From Muscardinus avellanarius (lineage: Eukaryota > Chordata > Mammalia > Rodentia > Gliridae): 64,000 nucleotides of DNA. This document shows, piece by piece, positions 10,010 through 20,594 of the stretch (position 1 is its first letter; each line of letters opens with the position of its first letter). The translations under genes and the position numbers were made by a program. A model generated the notes under the pieces. The model saw nothing but the letters and a program-made list of their open reading frames with translations, ran no database searches and was not told the origin of the DNA. Where the stretch lies: assembly GCA_963383645.1 (NCBI GenBank), contig OY726560.1:82990593-83054592 (forward strand), given 5' to 3'.

Positions 10010-11130
10010 AAATCATGAGAAGGCAGAATAGCAGAAGAAACAATGAGCTCCCACAACTCCACAATAACAGAACTCATCAACACAGAATTGCAGAGATCAC
10101 CAAAAAGACAAATCAAAACTGTAATAGTAGAAATTACACAGTTCAGAAAAGAATTGAGAGGGAGCCTGAAAAAAAAGAACAAATAAACAAATAATCTGAC
10201 ACCCTGAACAGGAATGAGAAAGAAACTCTGCAGAAAGTGAAGGATGTGATAATTGAAGTAACTGTATCAATACAAACTATAAACAGTAGACTAGACCACA
10301 TTGAAAATAGAATCTCACTCTTAGAAGATCACATAAAAAAGAAATGTATAGAGCCGGGCGTGGTGGCGCGCGCTTGTAATCCCCGTGCTTGGGAGGCTGA
10401 GACAGGAGGATTGTGCAGGTTCGAAGCCAGCCTCAGCTGGTTTAAGAGACCCTGTTTCCAAATAAAATATAAAATAGGTCTGGGAGTATAGCCCGGAGGT
10501 AGAAGGCCCCTGGGTTCCATTCCCAGTTCCACCAAAAATAAAAAATAAAATAAATAAATAAATGTATAGTATATAATTTAGAAAAAATAATTTGACAGCA
10601 TGAACTGTCAAATGAAGAGATATGGGCCAATTTTAAAACAGCTAACCTAAGAATAATAGACATAGAAGAGGGAATAGAACGTGAATCCAAAGGGATCAAC
10701 AATCTTTTCAAATAAATAATATAAAAAATTTTTTCAAACATAGAAAAGCAGGTCCATACACCAATATAGGAAACATACAGGACCCCATTTAGACAAGATT
10801 AGAATAAAGGTTCACCATATCACATAATGGCCAAACTGACTAACACAGAGACCAAGGAGAGAATATAAAAGGTAACAAAAGCAAAATACATTCAGAGACA
10901 AGCCAATTAAAATCACTCCAGACTTTCCAAACCAAGTTATAAAAGCCAGCAGGGCCTGAAGCAGCATATCCCAAACTCTAAAAGAAAACTTACAGCCCAA
11001 AATTTTCTACCCAGAAAAAAAATCTCTCAAATTTTACAGAAAATTTTCCCAACAAACAGAAACAGAAAGAATTTATGTCTTCCAAATCAGCACTAGAAAA
11101 CAATACACAAATAAATTAAGTACACAGAAG
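10010..11130 (+). pseudogene. L1-A ORF1 (RNA-binding chaperone) remnant
   Basis: ORF1 in L1 encodes a trimeric nucleic-acid-binding protein. Here, 10237-10335 translates to a coiled-coil stretch (KDVIIEVTVSIQTINSRLDH, then ENRISLLEDHIKK) matching the same region in copies C and E. A SINE interrupts it at 10352-10559; downstream the RNA-recognition/C-terminal part carries multiple stops and ends near 'GAATTTATGTCTTCCAAATC'. Not functional. Confidence 0.75.
10352..10559 (+). mobile_element. Intermediate B1-dID SINE in L1-A ORF1
   Basis: AAATGTATAG at 10342-10351 and 10560-10569 is the target duplication. It has CCCCGTGCTTGGGAGG and 'GGTCTGGGAGTATAGCCCGG' but still GGTTCCATTCCC, i.e. an intact ID B-box motif. 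Confidence 0.94.
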
Positions 11131-11848
11131 AAATAAGTAATAAATGCCAGAACCAGAGAAATAAGAATTTTCATTAAACAAAGAACTAAACAAAGAAGAG
11201 CAAACACTACCTCAAACAGAAGTTAAAACTCAAAATGTTAGGAATTGAAAATCAATCATCTCTTAATAATCACACTGAGTATAAATGACCTCAACTTCCC
11301 AATCAAAAGATATAAGGTGGCAAAATGGATTAAAAATCACAATCTACCTATATGCTGCCTGCAAGAAACACACTTTACATGTAGATACTCACAACTAAAC
11401 GTGAAGGGTTGGAGTAAGGTAATCCATGCCAATGGAACTCAAAGACAAGCAGCAGTACAAAGTTGTCTGTGATATCAGACCAGTTAAAATTCAAGCCCAA
11501 GCTTATCAGAAGAGACAAAGCTGGTATTTTTTTTACTGGTAAAAGGAATAATCCAGCAAGAGGAAATAATGATAGTCAACATTTATGCTCCAAACATAGG
11601 TGAAGCTACTTTCATAAAACAAACTCTTTGTGACATTAAGTCGCACATAGATCCAATACAATAATACTGGGAGATGTCAACACTCCTTCATACCACTAGA
11701 CCAATCGTCTAGAGAAAAGGTCAGTAAAGATGCCTCAGACCTAAAGAACATCATAAACCAAATGGACCTATTAGACACATACAGAATAATATACCTAACT
11801 ACAGCAGAGTTCACATTTTTCTTACCTGCTCATGAAACCATCTCCAAA

Positions 11849-12275
11849 ATTGACTGTTGGGGTCTGCTCAACCGCCAGATGACAGGTAGCGCCAAGTGCG
11901 TTGGCTGCCTGTCAAAACTTCCAATGAATGGGCTACATGTAGCGATCGCGCTGTCAAAACTTCCGATGAATGGGCTACATGTAACGAACACAGGTCTGCA
12001 CAACCACCAGAACTTCCGATGAGTAGACCTGCAACAAATAGCGCCGAGCGAATGCAAAGGGACGTCTCCTTGCCCCCGCTACCTTTAGTTTGATAGGTTA
12101 GAATAGTTTCCTGACCGGAAAATCCCCCCTTGCCTTTTTGCTTTAAATTGGGTTGCCTAAAGGAAAATAAATGAGATCTTGCTTGACAAATCTCCCGGCT
12201 CCGTGTGGTGATCGGGCTGTCGGTACTCATCATCTTGTCAGCCCCGCCGCTGTGGGGCTGGACCCGTCAATTGAC
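11849..12275 (+). mobile_element. Solo LTR of a class II (ERVK-like) retrovirus, 415 bp
   Basis: LTR 11855-12269 begins TGTTGGGG and ends CCCGTCA; the hexamer ATTGAC flanks it exactly (11849-11854 and 12270-12275). A 6-bp duplication is typical of ERVK/class II integrations. AATAAA at 12166-12171 is a candidate polyA signal, followed by a GT-rich R/U5-like region. A 42-bp direct repeat lies at 11909-11950 and 11951-11992. The L1 reading continues on both sides, so this is an insertion. Orientation is set by the polyA signal. No internal viral genes are present. Confidence 0.88.
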
Positions 12276-12767
12276 CACATCCTGGGCCACAAGATGAGCA
12301 CTAGCAAATTAAAGAAAATGTGACATACTCCTTTGTGTCTTTCAGACCACAATGGAATGAAAGTAGGAGTCAACTATAAGAAGACCCAGAGTAGCCACAT
12401 AAATACATAAAGACTGAACACCACAGTGATGAATAAGAAACTAGTCAGAGAAAAGTAAGGGGTAAAATTTAAAACTTCCTAGAAACAAACAAAAATATAG
12501 ACACAACATATCAAAACCTCTGGGACACCTTGAAGGTAGTCTCAAGAGGAAAATTTATAGCACTGAGTTCCCACATTGGAAAAACAGAAAATCACCAAAT
12601 AACCTAAAGTCACACCTCAAAGCACTTGAAAACAGGAAAAGCCTAACCCAAAAACACAGAAAATTATTAGAACCAGAGCAAAAATCAAAGAAGTAGAGAA
12701 TTAAAAAAAAAAAAAAGCAGAAAATCAACAAAACCGAAAGCTGGTTTCTCAAAAAATAAACAAATAG

Positions 12768-12958
12768 CCAGGCATGGTGGTGCACGCTTGTAATCCCCAC
12801 ACTTGGGAGGCTGAGACAGAAGGATCAAGCAGGTTCGAAGCCAGCCTCAGTTACCTAGTGAGGCTCTCAGCAACTTAGTGAGACTCTGATTCCAAAAAAA
12901 TATAAAAATAGGTCTGGGAGTATAGCCCAGAGGTAGGAAACCTTTGCGTCCCCCCCCC

Positions 12959-13013
<55 letters not shown>

Positions 13014-13025
13014 AAAATAATAAAA
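12768..13025 (+). mobile_element. Intermediate B1-dID SINE with long (AC)n tail
   Basis: 'CCAGGCATGGTGGTGCACGC' start; ID half 'GGTCTGGGAGTATAGCCCAG' then a mutated C-run end; AC repeat 12963-13008; A/T tail. Inside L1-A ORF2. Confidence 0.92.
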
Positions 13026-13227
13026 AATAAGATAAATAAGTCACTAGCCAACCTAAGAAAAAGAGAGAATCAATTCAAATTATTATAATAAGACATAAAA
13101 AAGGAGATATTACCACTGACAGTGTGGAAATCCAGAGAATTATCAAAAATACTTTGAAAAACTATACTTCAGCAAAATAAAAAATCTAGAAGAAACTGAC
13201 AAATTTCTACATACATACAACCTTCCT

Positions 13228-13420
13228 AAGATGGTGAACTGTAATGTAAAGTGTGGACTCTGGGTCATAATGGACGTAACTCTGGAGACTCACCAGCTGT
13301 AGAGTGGGCCACTCTATGGGGAGGCTGTGCTATGTGGGGAAAGAGTGTAAGGGAGATATTTGTATCTTCCACCCAATTTTTCTGAGAAACTAAAGCTACA
13401 CTTTAAAAAGGATTTAGGAT
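13228..13420 (+). mobile_element. Ancient L1 3' terminus
   Basis: 'GGTGAACTGTAATGTAAAG', 'GTGGACTCTGGGTCATAATG' and the following 'GCACTTTAAAAAGG'-like end match the known 3' ends of old mammalian L1s. It joins L1-A directly, so L1-A's missing 3' part reflects a deletion or recombination. Confidence 0.6.
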
Positions 13421-13983
13421 AAAATATCTTTTGAAAAATAGCAGAGCCCAGAACTAAGGAAAACTGATCCCTCCTGAGTACCTTCTGCCTCAGAAAAGCT
13501 GGCTGGTGTCACAGAGCTGCTCAGAGGCCACTGTACCATTTGTTAGCCGGTCAGAGAACATTGGAATTAAACCAATTTTGATTGTAGTCTAACAAAGAAG
13601 GTTCAGAAAGAGTCTCCAATTATCTTTTAGATCATGTCAGAGTCACACAAGTCCCAAACAGATTTCTTATATTATGAAATCAGTGCTTTTCTACCCTTTT
13701 TATCTGAAAAAGTCACAATTTCTTAGTAAAATTTCTCATATAGTTCTTAGTATAATCCACAAAGACAGTATATTCTTAGTTTACTCTTAACAGCAAGCAA
13801 ACACACTCATAAATGTAAAATGATTTTCCTAAGGCCACTAGTGAGTCAGTCATAAGACATGCAGGATAAATGAGGCCTCCTCGTCTACATTACTAAACTT
13901 CGGGATCATCCTAACAATCTAAGAACAATAAAAGCAGTCTAGTGATTTAATCTTAATAAATAAGTCTTAATTTTAATGACGCA

Positions 13984-13985
<2 letters not shown>
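13421..13985. other. No recognisable feature
   Basis: AT-rich, no long open frame, no repeat family recognised. Confidence 0.5.
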
Positions 13986-14034
<49 letters not shown>

Positions 14035-14190
14035 TGTAGTGAGATTGAACTCAAGAGTGATTAACACTATCTTTAAAAAATGTTGCAACAGGGTCATCTA
14101 AGTTGCCAAGGCTGGCCTCAAACCTGCAATACACTGATCTCCAACTCCAAAGTGCTGGGATTACAGGCATCGCCACCACACCAGGTAACG
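13986..14190 (-). mobile_element. (TG)n plus degraded B1-dID SINE, antisense
   Basis: TG run 13987-14032, then reversed ID half (GAGATTGAACTCAAG), linker, and 7SL half ending 'CGCCACCACACCAGG'. 14191-14611 holds nothing I recognise. Confidence 0.8.
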
Positions 14191-14611
14191 CCACTTTTTG
14201 TTGTACATTGATCTCTGTTAGGCAGCATTGTTCCTAACTAAAAAGCTCTCCTCAGCTTCACCACTGTAATGACAGGAGATAATAGGAGATGACAGGTATA
14301 AAGTACTTGAGAACAACATGTAAGATGTACTAACTGCTCAATAGAAATGTCCCCTTATGCATTTGTGGGAATTCTGTGTCATTTTCCTTTTCTCCTGAGT
14401 ATGAAAAAATAAGAGATATGCCTATTAATCTCTTGATAGATGCAGAATATGTCAGATGCAAATAAAGCCATGTTTAGCCAGCTCAATGTACTGCTTCTAC
14501 TGTCTGACTTCAATCGCTTTAACACGAACAAATTGAGCTCATTAGCTGATAGAGTACTCTCAAATACTGTTGGGTAGTTGTAAAAAGAGTTTCTGATCAG
14601 AGTTTTTTGAG

Positions 14612-14688
14612 TTGTTTGTTGGTAATGGGAATTGAACCCAGGAGCATCCAACCTCTGACCATAGCCATGTTTTATTTTTTATTTTATT

Positions 14689-14723
<35 letters not shown>

Positions 14724-15022
14724 TTTTGTGGTACTGGGGTTCCTGAAAGCCCTTCTACCTCCGGGCTACACTCCCAGACCTATTTTTACATTTTTATTTG
14801 GAAACAGGGTCTCCTAAGCCAGCGCACGTGGCTGGCTTCGAACCTGCGCGATCTTCCTGTCTCTGCCTCCCAAGCGCGGGGATTACAAGCATGCGCCACC
14901 ACGCTCGGCAGCCATGTTTTATTTTTGAAACATGGTATAGCTAAATTATAGCTCTCTGGCCTCAAATCCACGATCCTCCTGCCTCAGCTTCTCAAATATT
15001 GGGATTATAGGTGTGCTCCACA
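14612..15022 (-). mobile_element. Old antisense SINE split by a young SINE
   Basis: ID half at 14618-14679 (GGTAATGGGAATTGAACCCA) and 7SL half at 14910-15022 ('CCTCCTGCCTCAGCTTCTC', 'GGGATTATAGGTGTGCTCC') are one older element. Confidence 0.85.
14680..14909 (-). mobile_element. Young B1-dID SINE nested in older SINE
   Basis: AGCCATGTTTTATTTTT at 14663-14679 and 14910-14926 (17-bp duplication). Its reversed A tail has become a (TTTA)n run to about 14727. Young hallmarks: 'GGGGTTCCTGAAAGCCCTTC', GCCAGCGCACGTGGCTGGC, CCCAAGCGCGGGG. Confidence 0.96.
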
Positions 15023-15440
15023 ACACACAAATTCCTTGTTAGTGTTTTTTAAAACTCACAAACACAAATAAGTAAACAAAAATTATTACTAAATCTAATA
15101 AAATATTTAATAATTTGTAATTTAATAGATCACAAATCAATATCTATTTTATTCAAATTTGATTTCTTCAATCGTTATTGTTGCTGTAAGTGTAGTTGTG
15201 AATAATCAGTTTAGTACTTTTGTCCATTTATCTGAGTTTCTATTTTTTCTGTTGATTCTCAATTGGAAATGAAAAGAAAACAAATTTAAGGTCTTGAATT
15301 ACTTTCTTTAGCTGGTGGATAACTCCTTACATGATCAACTGTAGGATGCTTACTTTATTAGATACGAGGACACCATCAGAGAATAACCTACTTCAAATAG
15401 CTTGGCACAGCTTCTGTATTTCAAAGTATCTTACAACCTA
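15023..15440. other. No recognisable feature
   Basis: AT-rich sequence with no ORF or repeat I can name. Confidence 0.5.
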
Positions 15441-15460
15441 GACTAAATAAATATGTCCTA

Positions 15461-15666
15461 GCTGGGCGTGGTGGCGCATGCTTGTAATCCCCGCGCTTGG
15501 GAGGCGGAGACAGGAGGATCGCGCTGGTTCGGAGCCAGCCTGGCTGGCTCAAGAGACCCTGTTTCCAAATAAAAAGTATAAAATAGGTCTGGGAGTGTAG
15601 CCCGGAGGTAGAAGGGCTTCCAGGAACCCCAGTACCACACACACACACACAAAAAAAAAACCCAAT
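15461..15666 (+). mobile_element. Young B1-dID SINE, 16-bp target duplication
   Basis: AAATAAATATGTCCTA at 15445-15460 and 15667-15682. CCCCGCGCTTGGGAGGCGGA, 'GGGCTTCCAGGAACCCC', short AC and A tail. Confidence 0.97.
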
Positions 15667-15805
15667 AAATAAATATGTCCTAAATCTTTAATAGTTTGTG
15701 GCATCAAATGAAACTCATGTATATTGAAACGAGAAAAAATGCTTTTTACCTATTATTACTAAATTGTTATTTAAAAAATACTGCTTCTTTGTAGAAAAAA
15801 ATTCT

Positions 15806-15855
15806 TTTGTTGTACTGAGGATTGAACTGAGGGTCATTCTTCATGCTGTATTACA
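15806..15855 (-). mobile_element. ID-half fragment, antisense
   Basis: 'GTACTGAGGATTGAACTGAG' and 'GTCATTCTTCATGCTG' match a reversed ID half only. Confidence 0.6.
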
Positions 15856-15967
15856 TACTTTTCATCTAATTAAACTGAGAAGACTTTAGTCTCTAAATCA
15901 GGAAATGTTCTGTGAATGAAGTTAGAGTTTTAAAAAATAACTTCTCTCAGTTAATTAAAAGAATGGA

Positions 15968-16058
15968 CGGTGTAGTTGTACATTATGAATGCCAATGAAT
16001 TGTACACCCCAAAATGATACATTTTATGTTACATATACTTGATCACAATCTTTTAAAT
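15968..16058 (+). mobile_element. Ancient L1 3' terminus
   Basis: 'GCCAATGAATTGTACACC' followed by 'ATTTTATGTTACATATACTT' and 'GATCACAATCTTTT' match the conserved end of old L1s. Confidence 0.65.
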
Positions 16059-16084
16059 TAATTAATTATCTTTCTAATTAATGT

Positions 16085-16243
16085 GAATTTTTGAACCAGG
16101 GGAATTCTACCTCTGAGATACACTCCCAGACCATTTATATTTTGAAATAGGGTCCTGTTATGTTGCTTAGGCTGGCCTTGAACCTGCAGTCTTTCTCTTT
16201 CAGCCTCCCAAGTACTGGAATTACAGGCATGCACCAAATCACA
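16085..16243 (-). mobile_element. B1-dID SINE, antisense, degraded
   Basis: 'TTGAACCAGGGGAATTCTAC', 'ACTCCCAGACC', 7SL half 'CCTCCCAAGTACTGGAATTA' and 'GCATGCACCAAATC'. Confidence 0.85.
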
Positions 16244-16299
16244 ATTCTTTTAAAAAGAAAAAAAAAAGGGATCAAGATGCATACTTACTTATACCTTTT

Positions 16300-16745
16300 C
16301 TATATGTAAATCCTTTGCTAAATCCTAGTTTTATTCATCATTTTCCGGAAACTCTTGAAGCATGATATTTCCACTCGTCTGCTCCATGAAGGACCAAAAG
16401 ACAGTTCCTGTCTTTTCATCTCACCTCCAAAATCAAACAAACCAAGATTTGACAACTTTGGCTTGGTGACTCCCCTGCCTGTGATTTCCTGGAATGTGTC
16501 TGCAGCTATTTGTGCTTCGTTTAGCCTTCTTTCTTCCCAGTAGTCTGTGCTGGCAGGCATGCCCTCCTGCCATGAGGACACTCTTTCTTGCCCGACTTCC
16601 TCTGCCTGCCACGAGGGGTCCCCGGGGTCAGGCCTGCCCAGTGATGTCCAGCCAAGTGTTCACAGGTGCCCTGGGGACCAGGAAGCCTTCAGCTGAACCA
16701 GTGTTTAAACTACTCTGGCAACACAAATAATCCTCCTGAAATAAA
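16300..16745. other. Unrecognised GC-richer segment
   Basis: Compositionally unlike its AT-rich surroundings and free of SINE/L1. Short open frames exist on both strands (16318-16581 minus, 16355-16543 plus), neither showing a domain I know. AATAAA-type words occur near 16740. Could be a conserved non-coding piece, an exon or an old retrocopy; not resolvable by eye. Confidence 0.3.
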
Positions 16746-16856
16746 TTATTCACTCTGGGCATGTGAAAATCAAGGAAAAATACTAGAAGCAATGTTTTAA
16801 AATATTACTGCTGATTTATTATTCTAATTCACTTATTAGGACATTAACTAGCCACT

Positions 16857-17145
16857 TTTTTGTGGTACTGGGGTTGAAACCCAGGGTCTACCTTCAAGTT
16901 ACATCCCTAGATAGATAGATAGATAGATAGATAGATATAGATATATACATACATACACACACACACATACGTGTGTGTAAGTGTATATATGTGTGTATAT
17001 ATATATATATATTTTTTTTTTTGAAATGGGATCTAAGTTGCAGAGAGCCTCATTAAGTAGCAGAGGCTGGCCACTAACCTGCGATCCTCCTGTCTCAGCC
17101 TCCCAAGTACTGGGATTACAAGAAGTGCCACCATGCCCAGCTAGC
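16857..17145 (-). mobile_element. B1-dID SINE, antisense, with microsatellite grown in its linker
   Basis: Reversed ID half (GTGGTACTGGGGTTGAAACC) ends near 16908; (GATA)n 16909-16937, mixed AT/AC/TG to 17012 and a T-run; then the 7SL half to 'CACCATGCCCAGC'. TAGCCACTT on both sides (about 16849 and 17144) is the target duplication, so the simple repeats lie inside one element. Confidence 0.9.
16909..17020. repeat. Compound (GATA)n/(AT)n/(AC)n/(TG)n microsatellite
   Basis: Several simple-repeat types in succession within the SINE linker. Confidence 0.93.
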
Positions 17146-17284
17146 CACTTCTATTTACTTTGAAACAGGGTCTCAAAGCATTTGAGCAATATGAATTTTG
17201 GTGAATATTCATAATAATTATTCTCTATATTAAGTGTTAATAATAATAATTATAATTATAAAGAATAATTTTTTGATAAAATTT

Positions 17285-17460
17285 AGATCTGAATGCAGGC
17301 ATGATAGTACACACCAGTAATCCCAGTACTAGGGAGATTGAGGCCAGTGTTAGGTAGTTAGCAAGACTCCGTTTCAAAACAAAAATAATAGAAGGGTTGT
17401 GGCTGAGAGGTAGAATGCTCCTGGGTTTAACCCCTTGTATCACACATAACACACATTAAA
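17285..17460 (+). mobile_element. B1-dID SINE, degraded
   Basis: 'GCAGGCATGATAGTACACAC', shortened linker, ID half 'GGTAGAATGCTCCTGGG'. Confidence 0.8.
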
Positions 17461-17637
17461 AAAAAAAAACCCAAACAAACAAAAACCACTCCAATCAGGT
17501 ATAATTATAATCTGAAATGATACTGTGTGAACATTTCTATTTTGGAGGGTTGTGTGCACATGTACTTTTAGTTCCCTTTGATAATACAAAAAATAAGACA
17601 CACATTAGTTTTATAAGTTGTTTAAAATCTTATTTTG

Positions 17638-17850
17638 TGCCGGGTGTGGTGGCACACCCTTGTAATCCCCACACTTGGGAGGCAGAGACAGGAGGATCGT
17701 GCAGGTTCGAAGCCACCCACGCTGGCTTATGAGACCTTGTTTCCAAATTTAAAAAGTAATAAAATAGGTCTGGGAGTATAGCCCGGAGGTAGAAGGGTTT
17801 TCAGGAACCCCAGTACCATCAAAAAATAAAAAATAAAAAACTCTTCTTTT
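17638..17850 (+). mobile_element. Young B1-dID SINE
   Basis: 'GGGTGTGGTGGCACACCC', CCACGCTGGCTTATGAGACC, 'GGTCTGGGAGTATAGCCCGG', 'TTTTCAGGAACCCCAGTACC': B-box motif replaced as in the other young copies. Confidence 0.93.
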
Positions 17851-18057
17851 GTTAAAAATGAACTTGACTGTTTCTTAACCGTGTAAAAAATACTAAACTA
17901 AAAATTCAGACTACTTAAAGATGAACTCTCTGTGTTTCAAAGTAATTTTTTGTTTAATTTGTATTTTTAATTTAATTTTTCTAATATTTAAAAATATTCA
18001 TTGGGTTGAAGCAATGGCATATATGCTTTCCAATCCTTATATTAAAATGAGTCTACA

Positions 18058-18252
18058 GAGCTGGATGTGGTGGCACACACTTCTAATCCCAGAATTGGGA
18101 GGCTGAGATAGGAGGATTGAAATTTGAGGCTAGCATGTAGTAACTTGAGACTCTGTTTCAATTTTTTTTAAAAAAGTAAATAAAGAGCTGGAGATGTAGT
18201 TCAGAAGTATAATGTTCCTATGTTCAATCTTCAGTACCATAAAATAGGTTTA
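18058..18252 (+). mobile_element. B1-dID SINE, degraded
   Basis: 'GGATGTGGTGGCACACACTT' and an ID half 'GCTGGAGATGTAGTTCAGAA' with end CAGTACC. Confidence 0.82.
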
Positions 18253-18267
18253 AAAAATAAAACTTAA

Positions 18268-18478
18268 CACCGGGCGTGGTGGCACATGCTTGTAATCCCC
18301 GTGCTTGGGAGTTGAAGACAGGAGGATCGTGCAAGTTCGAAGCCAGTCGCGCTGGCTGAAGAGACCCTGTTTCCAAATAAAAAAGTATAAAATAGGTCTG
18401 GGAGTGTAGCCCGGAGAAGGGTTCCATCCCCAGTACCACAAAAAAAAATAAATAAAATAAAATAGATAAGATAAAATA
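18268..18478 (+). mobile_element. Intermediate B1-dID SINE with right-half deletion
   Basis: GCCAGTCGCGCTGGCTGAAG, 'GGTCTGGGAGTGTAGCCCGG', then the word 'AGAAGGGTTCCATCCCCAG': about 10 bp of the right half is deleted and GGTTCCATCC is kept. Long A/T tail. Confidence 0.9.
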
Positions 18479-18613
18479 AAATAATAAAATGAAATCTACA
18501 GGCCATTTCTGTGCCTACATTCATGCCATGTAACCATATAAACCTATTCATATTTATAAGACTTCCTACCTTTTTTCTATCAACTCTTTATACAAATGTG
18601 CGCGTGCACGCAT

Positions 18614-18650
<37 letters not shown>

Positions 18651-19020
18651 TTTATCAGTGCATTGTAGTCTCCCATCATAGCAAAGTACAGAATGGTAAG
18701 GACACACATGCACATAGCACTTGGTGAGCTTCCCCCTAGCCCCTCCCCACTGACTTTCTACATATTTAAAGCTACATTTTGAAACTCTAGTGGCACATGG
18801 TACTTATAAATCTAAATGTTTACATGACATGTAAAGTTGCTCTCGACCCAGATCATTGCTGCACACGGTTGGACCCATTTGAATGGTCTCTAAACATTCT
18901 CAAGATTCATCCAATCAACTTTTTGGACTCATCTAGGATTTATTCATTTTCCTCTCACTTCATTAGATGTATTGCCAATAATACAGGGACAGTTTAACAT
19001 TTACATTTAACATTTATTTA
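18479..19020. other. Largely unrecognised; contains (AC)n
   Basis: AC repeat about 18616-18648 with a CG-containing alternating start. The rest has no named repeat. 18650-18775 faintly resembles the L1 3'UTR C-rich block. Confidence 0.4.
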
Positions 19021-19039
19021 ATTAATTATATATATTAAT

Positions 19040-19255
19040 TATATATATTAACATTTATTGAGCATCTCTTACTTTCCAGGCACTGTTCTTGCACTTTCAA
19101 TGCTTAATCTCATTTTATCCTTCCTGTATTCCTGTGGCGTAATACTCTTATTATCTCCAGTTTACGGATGAAGGAATTTAAGCCTGAAGAATTAAGTAAC
19201 TTAGAGCTATGTGACATAGTCGAGATGCTGCCAAATCTAACCTAGGTCTCTTTTT
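19040..19255 (-). mobile_element. MIR, antisense
   Basis: 'ATTTATTGAGCATCTCTTAC', 'CCAGGCACTGTTCTTGCAC', 'CTTAATCTCATTTTATCCTT', 'ATTATCTCCAGTTTACGGAT' and 'AATTAAGTAACTTAGAGC' give an almost complete reversed MIR. Confidence 0.85.
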
Positions 19256-19907
19256 AATTTCATAACTATCTAAATGGCAGACACCACTGGAGAAAAGGGA
19301 AACCAGCAGTGGGTGCTAAATAAGAGCTTTTCATCCAGCCAACTTTGAGTCTGCTCCCACAGGGTATGCAGTTCCACACCCACAGCCACGCTGCTCAAAT
19401 GTTATGGAGCACAGTCCTGGCCAGGGCTCAGAGCCTCTGCCTCCTCTTGTTTGAGGTGCTTCCATAAAGTCCAGATCCAACAGCTACACAGACAGCCCGA
19501 AGCTCCTCCCAGATAAAAGAGAGAGAGAGAGAGTTGGGGCCAAGAAAATGTGACCCAGGCTGGAGTATGCCCTATTTTCAGTGAAAATTATGATAAGGCT
19601 GAGTTTTCATTTTCCCACTTAAGTGCAGTAGAATTTAGAGCATCTACCTTTACATTTACCTTTTACTCTAGATTGAAAAGCTCCCCTATAGAGCTAAAAG
19701 AACCACTTATTTTTGAAGACTTGTTGGAGAGGTATCTAAAGACTAACAATTATTTCATTTTCAGAGCTTACACTAATATCACCATCTACATCTGTGAAAG
19801 TTTCTGGAATATAACTAAAGCCAGGATGTGTAAGATGTAAGATGGCATCTGCATCCCAGGTTTCCAGTGAGAGGTAAATGGTTTAATTAATGTACATAAA
19901 AAGCTAA
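19256..19907. other. No recognisable feature
   Basis: Contains a short (GA)n at about 19520. A 96-codon open frame at 19550-19840 shows no domain. Confidence 0.45.
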
Positions 19908-20120
19908 GCCAGGCATGATGGAACCTTTCTGTAATCCCAGTACTTGAGAGACTGAGATAGGAGGATTGAAAATTTGAGGCTAGCATGAAGGTCAGCCTCA
20001 TCAACTTAGCAAGGCACCTCCCACACACAAGTTAGTGAGACAATGTTCCAAAATAAAATAAAGCTAGGGGTGTAGTTTAGAGGTAGAATGCTCTCCTGGG
20101 TTCAATTCCCAGTAAAATAA

Positions 20121-20155
<35 letters not shown>

Positions 20156-20157
20156 AG
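19908..20157 (+). mobile_element. B1-dID SINE with (AATA)n tail
   Basis: 'CCAGGCATGATGGAACCTTT' start, both halves, tail (AATA)n 20114-20155. Confidence 0.88.
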
Positions 20158-20207
20158 ACTGGGATATAGCTCAGAGGTAGAATGCCCCTGGGTTATATCC
20201 TATGTAT

Positions 20208-20279
<72 letters not shown>

Positions 20280-20282
20280 AAA
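20158..20282 (+). mobile_element. Extra ID-half monomer plus (AAAG)n
   Basis: Directly after the AATA tail, a second ID half ('GGGATATAGCTCAGAGG', 'AGAATGCCCCTGGG') without a left half, ending in (AAAG)n 20212-20281. Suggests a tail-length SINE with an additional right monomer. Confidence 0.8.
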
Positions 20283-20372
20283 CATAGGGCAATGGCTAAC
20301 TTTTCATTAAGAAACCATTCGTTACAAGACACCTAAAAATAGAATTTTTTAAAAATTAAAAATAATATATTG

Positions 20373-20580
20373 GGCTGGGCATGGTGTTATACACTTGTGA
20401 TCTCAGTACTCGGGAGGCTGAGACAGGAGGAATCACAGGTTCATGGTCAACTTCAGCTACTTAGTGAGGCCCTCTGCAACTTTGTGAGACCTAGCTTCAA
20501 AATAAAGAATAAAAAAAAATAGGGCTGGGGGTATAGATTAGAGGTAGAATGCCCCTGGATTCAATCCTCACTGCTGAAAG
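20373..20580 (+). mobile_element. B1-dID SINE
   Basis: 'GGGCATGGTGTTATACACTT' start, full two halves. Confidence 0.88.
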
Positions 20581-20594
20581 AAAAAGAAAAAGGA

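Larger units (their letters stand above)
8256..13225 (+). mobile_element. LINE-1 copy A: 5'UTR, ORF1, ORF2 first half; 3' part missing
   Basis: Starts with 'ACTGAGGGAAGCCG', shared with the start of copy B at 20706. A 5'UTR of about 1.75 kb is followed by a broken ORF1 and the endonuclease part of ORF2; it stops near 13225 in ORF2 before the reverse transcriptase catalytic region, where an older L1 3' end begins. Insertions: SINEs at 9797, 10352 and 12768 and a solo LTR at 11855. Inactive. Confidence 0.88.
11245..13225 (+). pseudogene. L1-A ORF2 remnant: endonuclease region, broken
   Basis: ORF2 encodes endonuclease plus reverse transcriptase. Residues such as LNFPIKRYKVAKWIKNH followed by CLQETHF (11280-11375) mark the endonuclease N-terminus, including the catalytic-type QET. 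Frames are broken after 11472; a second endonuclease piece lies at 11762-11854 (MDLLDTYRII), where the LTR cuts in, and resumes at 12276 (GHK…/ HNGMK block near 12350). The RT domain is absent. Confidence 0.8.
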
